The notes under the pieces: generated by a model
The model's input: only the letters and a program-made list of their open reading frames with translations
Told to the model about the DNA's origin: nothing
Database searches by the model: none
Translations under genes and position numbers: made by a program
In this document: positions 57,430 to 64,000 of the stretch, piece after piece
Layout of the letters: each line of letters starts with the position of its first letter
Position numbering within the stretch: position 1 is the first letter of the stretch
NCBI RefSeq assembly: GCF_000149955.1
Contig: NC_030997.1
Span: 868,001 to 932,000, forward strand
DNA length: 64,000 nucleotides
Direction: 5' to 3'
Source: Fusarium oxysporum f. sp. lycopersici 4287
Taxonomy: Eukaryota; Ascomycota; Sordariomycetes; Hypocreales; Nectriaceae

Positions 57430-58687
57430 CTCGAATAACGAATCTTCAATGTTGGTAGAGATACTCAATGTACAATTCCTCAAAGGAGTAACGATCACGT
57501 AGTAATCTTTCAGATTACTGGACTTTTCGAGGGTTCCATCTTATTTATACTAATCTCCCCATGAAGTGGCTCCACGCCCTATTCATGACAGGTGGAGTTT
57601 GCGCTGATTTGCTTGCAGGGCTCAATGACTCAGCTTGTCAACCTGAATGACTCTTTCGATCCTCTTTCCAGCCGAAGGATCAATAATCCACTGAATAACA
57701 TATTATGCCAATAACGCTCTCACAGACATCCGCAGCGATAGGCCGAACTACCAATTGACAGATCAAAGCCCGATATCGGTCTAAACCCCACTGAAGATAC
57801 ATTGGGAACAAGTGACAGCCTCGGAACTTGCTCCCTTTTGAATCGAAGGTAATTGAATCACGATTTACCATAGATTTCATTTAAGGGCTAGTGATATTGA
57901 ACTACAGAAAATGAACTGAATCAAAATGATAATAGGAACAGTTCACCGCGAACTGATCTGGCTGCAGCCATATACTTTTGCCAAGCTAGAGAATATGCTA
58001 CCGTAGAGGCAAGTTTTGTTTAGAAGTCCTACAAAGTTTGTCTAAACCTTTTCGGTATCTGCGCAACATAACCGAAGGCAACTAATGAAAGATAAAACCT
58101 CATTTCGTATACACTGTCAGGCACAAAACAGTAGCTAGCCAGGGTCCTATGATGAGACATTCTCATTACCTTCGCCGGAGGAACTGGGCACCGGGGCAGT
58201 ATAGTTTCCCTTGGCAAGTCGCATTTCCAGTTATCTTGATTGAACCTTTTTGCCTCGTGTGTCTTGCTGGGATAATTCATAGTCAAAAGCTTAAAACTTT
58301 GTTAGCCAGTGATATTATCGTGCTGGTCTTAGACGGTTTTTTGTTTGAGTCTCGACCATTCGTCTGCTCAGCGACTACCTTCAGTTTTACCAATTTGACT
58401 TTTCAAAACCCGTGTTACGCCCAATGTAACCAATCATCACTATTAGCTTGTTCCAAAAATATTCTGATATCATTTCACGACATTCCAAGACTATAAAAGC
58501 TCTTAGACCTTTTTTCTTCGGCCCATATCTCTAGCTATGTTTCGTCTCCATTACCGAAATCCCTCATCTTTCTTTCGTCCCTCGCGTTGCTCAAACGGAG
58601 GGACAGGCCAGCACCCTTGAGCAAACGTACTTTAACATCTGACCGGTGTATTGGGTACTGGCTGCCTATACAGCTCAGTTGGTAAAG
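57430..58687. other. Intergenic upstream of the MFS transporter
   Basis: No gene is supported. The frame of the MFS gene is open upstream only from a GTG. Confidence 0.5.
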
Positions 58688-60136
58688 ATGAACTCGACTA
58701 CGCCTCTGTTTTCCTCTAATCAAGTGTCAATGTCCTACAGCAGCTTGACCAACTTCCCTCCTCTGATTCTCAGAAATGACAGGAGGTGCAGAGGGACAAA
58801 GAAAAGTTTGCGAACCAAGATACAGATTCCCCTCCTGTGCTACGCGCGTTTAATGGTGACGATGGCATACTTCTCCATCGTCCCATACATAGCTCTGATG
58901 GTAGAGCACGATGGCAGTTCACGGGCCACTGATATCGGTGTCTATGTAGGCTTTTTTGAAGCACTATTCTTGGCTGCGCAGGCCCTGACATCGATATTTT
59001 GGGGCACCATGGCGGATAGGTTTGGTGGCAAGACGATACTCATTTTCAGTCTTCTTGGCACGGCTATCAGCTCGCTGATCTTCGGCTTTACTTCGTCGCA
59101 CTGGCAAATGGCGCTTTGTCGATGCTTCATGGGAACGGTGTCAGGTGGTGACGTCGTCATCCGCGCTATGATCGGGAAACAGTGCATGACAGAGACAGAT
59201 GCTACTTGTGGATTCAGCCTATTTTCCTTTGCTGGCAACATTGGAATGGTCTCTGGACTTATTATTGGTCATGCCCTTGTCAATCATGTCAGTCAATACT
59301 CGACTATCCTCAAAACAGTTTCTTTTCTTGAGAAATATCCGTTTTGTCTTCCAGGAATCACCATTGGTGCCATGAGTGTAACTTGCGCTATAGTCATTAC
59401 ACTGTTCGTGGACGATGCCCAACAAAAGGTCAATGGAGTCGTGGATGACACTCCATCTACGAATTCCCTGCTCCCAACCTGGACATTCCTCTGTCAGTTA
59501 ATCGAGTCTCGTGGTGTTGGCAACACACCTTCGTCTTTTGTCAATATTAGCCTGCTTGGATCTGCTTTCACGGCCGTGGCAACCCTCGCACTATACACAG
59601 ACATTAGCCAAGGCGGCCTGGAATTCCCGGGTCACGAAACTACGCTGTACATGATCTGTCAGAGCGCTTTCGCAGCGTGCTGGCTGTTTTTGATATACCC
59701 AGCTTTATACCGACGCTTTGGTACACAGAACATCATCTCATCAAGCCCGACTCTTTTTCCTTTCCTCTTCCTGAGTTTCAGCATCATGAATGCATTTGTT
59801 CGCCCTGGTAGCGAAGCTTGTTTCTTCATATTTCGCGTCGTTTTGGGCGTGATGACAACCATGGGGCCTGCTGTCTACATGGTAGTTACGGTAGTCTACG
59901 TTGGCTTGCAAGAGGTATCTCCCAGTTCTCGAAAGCTTGGTTTGCTCAATGGAGTCGCAGAAGCGGCTTCTTGTCTTCTACGAGTGATAGTCTTATCGAT
60001 AGGCATTTTGATCCATGCTTTTTGCAATTGCCATAGTGTGACAGTTGGGTACCTCAACTGGGTTGTCTTATTACTGATTGGGTTATCTTTCTTTGTTTTG
60101 AAGTGTCCTACTTGGACGAGGCTCACACGAAGTTAA
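58688..60136 (+). CDS. Major facilitator superfamily transporter
   Basis: A single exon of 482 residues from the ATG opening MNSTT. The N-terminal ~45 residues are polar. Twelve hydrophobic segments can be drawn. The loop after helix two has the MFS signature WGTMADRFGGK (GxxxDRxGGK-like), and helix four has CRCFMGTVSGG. It resembles fungal ZIF/Tpo-type drug or metal-chelate exporters more than sugar porters. The substrate is unknown. It is convergent with a P450 gene 201 nt away, so the two may belong to one pathway. Confidence 0.87.
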   Translation: MNSTTPLFSSNQVSMSYSSLTNFPPLILRNDRRCRGTKKSLRTKIQIPLLCYARLMVTMAYFSIVPYIALMVEHDGSSRATDIGVYVGFFEALFLAAQALTSIFWGTMADRFGGKTILIFSLLGTAISSLIFGFTSSHWQMALCRCFMGTVSGGDVVIRAMIGKQCMTETDATCGFSLFSFAGNIGMVSGLIIGHALVNHVSQYSTILKTVSFLEKYPFCLPGITIGAMSVTCAIVITLFVDDAQQKVNGVVDDTPSTNSLLPTWTFLCQLIESRGVGNTPSSFVNISLLGSAFTAVATLALYTDISQGGLEFPGHETTLYMICQSAFAACWLFLIYPALYRRFGTQNIISSSPTLFPFLFLSFSIMNAFVRPGSEACFFIFRVVLGVMTTMGPAVYMVVTVVYVGLQEVSPSSRKLGLLNGVAEAASCLLRVIVLSIGILIHAFCNCHSVTVGYLNWVVLLLIGLSFFVLKCPTWTRLTRS

Positions 60137-60337
60137 AGGAAGCGCGAACACCGGGGCTCGTGGCTTCCAAACATCTATCTTCGTCAATGAACATTTCCTT
60201 TATTCTAATTTGCGTTGTATCACATAGATATTGGTGATCAGCCGCATGACGTGGACGTATTTCGTAATATACGTAAGGCTTCCTTCACTAGAAGGTAACG
60301 TCCAAACAGCATGCCAGTTGTCAATATTCAGTAGCCC

Positions 60338-61942
60338 TCATTCCAGCGTTGCATTATCCTTCATCCTTCTGAACCTGACTACGCATTCCAAACCTCTCGG
60401 CACCGCGTCATGAGTGCTGCACTGCTTCATGGACACAGCATTGGTCGCTAATGTTGCCAGGCTCTCATGCTCAAGATACAAACTTGCTATGAGTAGCTTG
60501 AGTTCCATAGTTGCCAACGCCTTTCCCAAACAGACTCTTCCGCCATAACCGAAAGGGATTAACTGTGCATCAAGAACCTTTCGCTGCTCTTCACTCCCGT
60601 CGATCCACCTACATGGGAGGAACCTATCAGGGTCAGAGTAGACCTCTCCATCATAGTGCAACGCCAGAACTGAAGATGTGACAACAGTATGCTCGGGTAC
60701 AAACACTCCTGCCAGTGTGCAGCCTCCTAAAGGCACCAACCTTTCGTTCTTCCCACTTGAGGATGGATGCAGGCGGTAAACCTCACGGAGACATGCCTCG
60801 AGTGACGGGACCCGAGTATCAATATCTGCGAATGACGGACATCCATCGTCTTGCTTCGGCAAGGCAGACAGCTCTTGGCGTATCTTATCCTGCCACTCTG
60901 GCGCCTCAGTTAGTTTCCAAATGAGATATGTCGCCGTCACTCCGATAGTAGCCTCGGCAGCGTCGATGTTGTCGAGGACCTCTGCGGCCATGTAAGGCAC
61001 ATCGATAGACCCAGTGTTTGTATCATCCTGTTTGAGTTCCCAAAGATGACGTACCAGAGAGTGAGTTTCATTCAAGCGCGGGTCTTTGAGAGCAGCGAAA
61101 AGCTTTTTCTCGCACCAAGTCGGGAATTTTCCATCTGCTGAGAGGTATCGGAAACGAGAGCTAGCTCTCTGCAATAGAAGAGAAGCGTAGTTGTACAGCC
61201 GAGGGCACCTGTAACGAAATGGGCCGATGAACTGTTGATACTTCAACCCCTCAAGGATTCCACGTTCGGTGCACGTCTGGTCCACCGAATGAGTTCCGTG
61301 ATTGGGTCCGAGAACTAAGAACGTTATGTTGTCCAATGCGTACCACGACGTAAGGCTGAGAGCATCAACATCTTCGCCGTTTCGGACTTGATCCAGCACT
61401 GCCAGAGAGCGGGACTTGATATGCTCCTCAATTTCCGGAAGCTTGTATATAGCTTTTGCTTGATAGAATGATGAAGTGTACTTGCGCTTGATCCGATGGT
61501 CCTCATAGGGCTTGGTCGCAAATATAGAACGCCTGCCATACCCCATAAAGTGGTCAAAGTAGTCGCTCTTGGCCCAACGATCCTTTGTTCCATAGATCTG
61601 TTTGGTGGCTTCCAAATCGGCTACCGATACCTCGTTTGGTGCAATTTGGACTACAGGTCCGTACTTCTTGTGCAAGTCGAGAATAATGTCGCTGCGACGA
61701 CACAAGATCTCATATATACTCAGTGGAATGTTGGAGACCTTACAATACCAGGGACCAGGGACATGACGAAGGCTGCCATTACCGAGAAGATACGCGAGCC
61801 ATGCATATATCAGAACGATGAAGACAACGGCAAGGGTAGAGCATAGGGCCTGGACGGTGAGGGTGTAGAATAGCGTGTGTTCGGGTGGGGACGGCATTGT
61901 ATGTCCCGTGTACTGATGGCAGCGAGTGAAAAGGAAAGACAA
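60338..61942 (-). CDS. Cytochrome P450
   Basis: A single exon of 534 residues; a second ATG at residue 16 may be the real start. An N-terminal membrane helix (about residues 32-52) is followed by RHVPGPW. The I-helix reads LDNIDAAEATIG rather than the usual AGxDTT, as in some ascomycete families. The ExxR is LREVYRLHP, and the haem loop is FGYGGRVCLGKALA with its Cys ligand. All core parts are intact, unlike the P450 at 25 kb. The reaction is unknown; it may act with the convergent MFS exporter. Confidence 0.9.
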   Translation of the reverse strand: MSFLFTRCHQYTGHTMPSPPEHTLFYTLTVQALCSTLAVVFIVLIYAWLAYLLGNGSLRHVPGPWYCKVSNIPLSIYEILCRRSDIILDLHKKYGPVVQIAPNEVSVADLEATKQIYGTKDRWAKSDYFDHFMGYGRRSIFATKPYEDHRIKRKYTSSFYQAKAIYKLPEIEEHIKSRSLAVLDQVRNGEDVDALSLTSWYALDNITFLVLGPNHGTHSVDQTCTERGILEGLKYQQFIGPFRYRCPRLYNYASLLLQRASSRFRYLSADGKFPTWCEKKLFAALKDPRLNETHSLVRHLWELKQDDTNTGSIDVPYMAAEVLDNIDAAEATIGVTATYLIWKLTEAPEWQDKIRQELSALPKQDDGCPSFADIDTRVPSLEACLREVYRLHPSSSGKNERLVPLGGCTLAGVFVPEHTVVTSSVLALHYDGEVYSDPDRFLPCRWIDGSEEQRKVLDAQLIPFGYGGRVCLGKALATMELKLLIASLYLEHESLATLATNAVSMKQCSTHDAVPRGLECVVRFRRMKDNATLE

Positions 61943-63003
61943 TGGTCTGGAGCTGCAACATTTACTTGCCGAAGGACTCTTTAACCCGTCTCAATAGTAG
62001 CCCATGGCCTTTCCTTTCTATTTACCCCAACTCTGAGAGATTCATACACCTCTTTCCCGGAATATTTGAATGATGCATGAAGTGGCACTGCACCGTGGAA
62101 CGGCCCTGATTGATGCACCAACACCTCTGCGCAACTTGAGCATGCATCCAACGTATTGACTCGGCTGTCTTCCCCTCAATCGTAGCACATTACACAGGCT
62201 TTCTTGCATTCTCCTTAGTCACTTGTAAGACCCTATAAAGATAATTAAGAAAAAGACTTCCCGCGATATTCGGGTTCCGTCTTTATGCACGCATGGAGCG
62301 GCCTCGACTTCAAAGCCGCTTCAGGGAGATCGAAGTCACTTATTCCATTGTGCCCTATATAGTCCCATTCTTCAAAAGACAGAACAATTGGTACCAATTT
62401 TAATGTATCAAAAGAAACTCATCATTACCTAGGTATAAATGCGCCCAGCTAGAGCTAATTGGTTTGCGTTGAAAGCTGAAGGCTTCATGTAATGTTTACA
62501 ATACCGTTTATGCTTTAGACGAGGTACCTAAACGAAGTTCTGCACGACGTAAATCTTCGTGTTGTCTCGTGATCGGAATATCACTGTTCTTCAAATGGTA
62601 CAAGTGTCACCAAGGTCGAACTGAGGATGTCGACATCGATGGGGTACAGATTTAAAACAACATTACCAATTTGATGTCCCCCACGCTTTCATCTTAATCT
62701 CTTCTGCGCTCTTGACGGTTTAGGTAAACTAGCATCCAAGTGGCACTTCGTCTATTACCGCTATTTCTTCCATATTGTGTCATGACAATCGATCATGGCC
62801 AGTGACTATCATCCTACGGCGTTAGGTATAATGTCGTCTCATTGAAGTACGCTGAGAATATTTCGGCTACGTCTGGCACGTTCCAGCGAAATGCGGCTGA
62901 GTATCCAGTGACTTACATTTCCAATCAACTATACTTTCAAAGCTATCTCCCTCTACTGACTCTCCTTGGAAATACATGAAGAGTTCCATATCTTTGCCAT
63001 TCT
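61943..63003. other. Intergenic
   Basis: Promoter of the P450 and 3' region of the dehydrogenase gene. Nothing else is recognised. Confidence 0.5.
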
Positions 63004-64000
63004 TTATGCACCATTGGCTCCTTGAGCTCCGTTGCTACCATTGCGTATCTCCAAAGTGTGTTCATCACTTGGCTTGCGGGCTCCCTTCAATGTCACCTTC
63101 GTTTCTTCCCACTGCTCAAATCTTCTATAAGCAATTGGTGCATCCTCCAAGCTGTACTCGTTTGAGAAAAGGAAACCAGGCCTTGCCCTTCCACTCTTCA
63201 CAAGCTCCACGAGAGCCTTGATGTTCCTCTTGATATCCACAAGTCCACCTTGGATACGGATTCCCTTGATCCAGGCCTCAGCCATCGGAAACTTGATCTC
63301 AGCCTTCAAGTCAGGCTTATGAACTATTCCTTTGCCACCGAATTCGCTGACCAATGCAGTGATGTGTACTCCGATGACGCCAATACCGCCACCGGAGGTA
63401 GTGATCTTAACAGCCTCACGAAGAATGTAGTCCTGCTGCGGCTTTAAGTCATCATTGAGGCAGACTTCACCCACCGCGTCAATAGCCCGGGTAACGCCCT
63501 GAGGTCGCAAAGCAAGGATCTGATCAGATGCCTTGCCTCCGCGGGTAAAGTTGATGGGCTGCGCACCAATGGAAGCAGCCTTGGCGAGGCGCGAGGCAAC
63601 ATGGTCAATTACGTAGACATGAGCGGCCCCGCGAATTATGGCGCTGTATGCAGCCATGAGTCCGATGGCTCCAGCACCGAATACAGCGACAGTATCGCCA
63701 GCTTCAAAACCAGAGAAGTTAAGAGCAGTCCAGCCAGTAGGGAAGGCATCTGTAAGAGGTAGCCATTCCTTGTCATCAAGCTTATCGGGGAGTTTTGCCA
63801 TTGAGGAATCAGCCCATGGAATACGAGCATACTCGGCTATTCACAAATGTCAGATGCATGAATATGAAGATAACCAAGAAAGCGATCTCACCTTGTAGCC
63901 CAGTATCGCCATGGAACATTCCACCAAGACCAAGGCCAATAATGGGCTGATCCGTCACAAGCATTGAAGGCTTGGGTAGTAAGTTTCCATCCTCTGCGAA
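63004..64000 (-). CDS. Zinc-dependent alcohol dehydrogenase, formaldehyde-dehydrogenase-like, 3' part
   Basis: The gene enters from the right edge. Visible exons are 64000-63892 and 63836-63004, split by a 55-nt intron. The first visible exon has FHGDTGLQ; the second has AEYARIPWADSS, TGWTALN and the NAD(P) Rossmann motif VFGAGAIGLMAAYSA. Further on come DAVGEV, GGGIGVIGVH and KGIRIQGGLVD. This order fits the glutathione-independent formaldehyde dehydrogenase branch (Fdh-like) of medium-chain dehydrogenases, in which the coenzyme stays bound. The C-terminal GSNGAQGANGA is low complexity. The catalytic zinc site lies beyond the window. Confidence 0.84.

Noticed and set aside
58665..58700. tRNA A-box-like string (AGCTCAGTTGGTAA)
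   Set aside because: No B box, anticodon stem or acceptor stem can be formed around it, and it lies at the start of the MFS gene.

Overview
The window is nuclear DNA from a filamentous ascomycete. The genes are mostly interrupted by 46-60 nt introns with GTAAGT/GTATGT-type donors. The gene families (HET domain, Zn2Cys6 regulator, CBM1-GH10 xylanase, ascomycete laccase, several P450s) are typical of Sordariomycetes. The overall impression is Fusarium, probably near F. oxysporum; this is inference from recalled family resemblance, not from a search. No virus, CRISPR array, rRNA or convincing tRNA was seen.

Layout. 1-0.9 kb: 5' part of an unrecognised conserved fungal protein. 2.1-5 kb: three tandem tiny genes sharing one cysteine pattern, which look like a new metallothionein-like family. 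6-6.7 kb: MARVEL-like membrane protein. 7.8-13.1 kb: a sulfur group made of a persulfide-dioxygenase-like hydrolase, a bacterial-type YeeE/YedE transporter and a SulP sulfate permease. 13.8-19 kb: an adenylation domain fused to a membrane ferric-reductase-like module, divergent from an enoyl-CoA hydratase. 20.2-21.4 kb: a secreted beta-propeller gene with a frame break. 22.8-24.8 kb: HET-domain gene.

25.1-36.3 kb is a metabolic block: P450 with three small frame breaks, polytopic membrane protein, Zn2Cys6 regulator, then a co-oriented SDR, HSL-type esterase and flavin monooxygenase. The last three form an oxidise-ketone/insert-oxygen/hydrolyse-ester set. 38-40.5 kb: GH10 xylanase with CBM1, and an esterase. 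41.2-42.3 kb: a decayed quercetinase-like cupin. 43.8-45 kb: Sec14-like lipid-transfer protein. 45.8-49.8 kb: a 1330-residue secreted protein built from 19-residue units, mostly grouped in 57-residue repeats. 51-52.3 kb: DUF3712-like membrane protein. 52.6-54.2 kb: an SRPBCC remnant and a small secreted protein. 55-56.8 kb: laccase. 56.9-57.4 kb: GNAT acetyltransferase. 58.7-61.9 kb: MFS transporter and P450, convergent. 63-64 kb: 3' part of a zinc alcohol/formaldehyde dehydrogenase.

The most unusual items are the cysteine-rich triplet, the quantised 19-residue repeat protein, the adenylation-reductase fusion without a carrier domain, the sulfur group with its prokaryotic-looking transporter, and the concentration of broken genes between 20 and 53 kb. 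Coordinates of spliced genes were built by hand from donor/acceptor sites that keep the frame; lengths were checked to be multiples of three.
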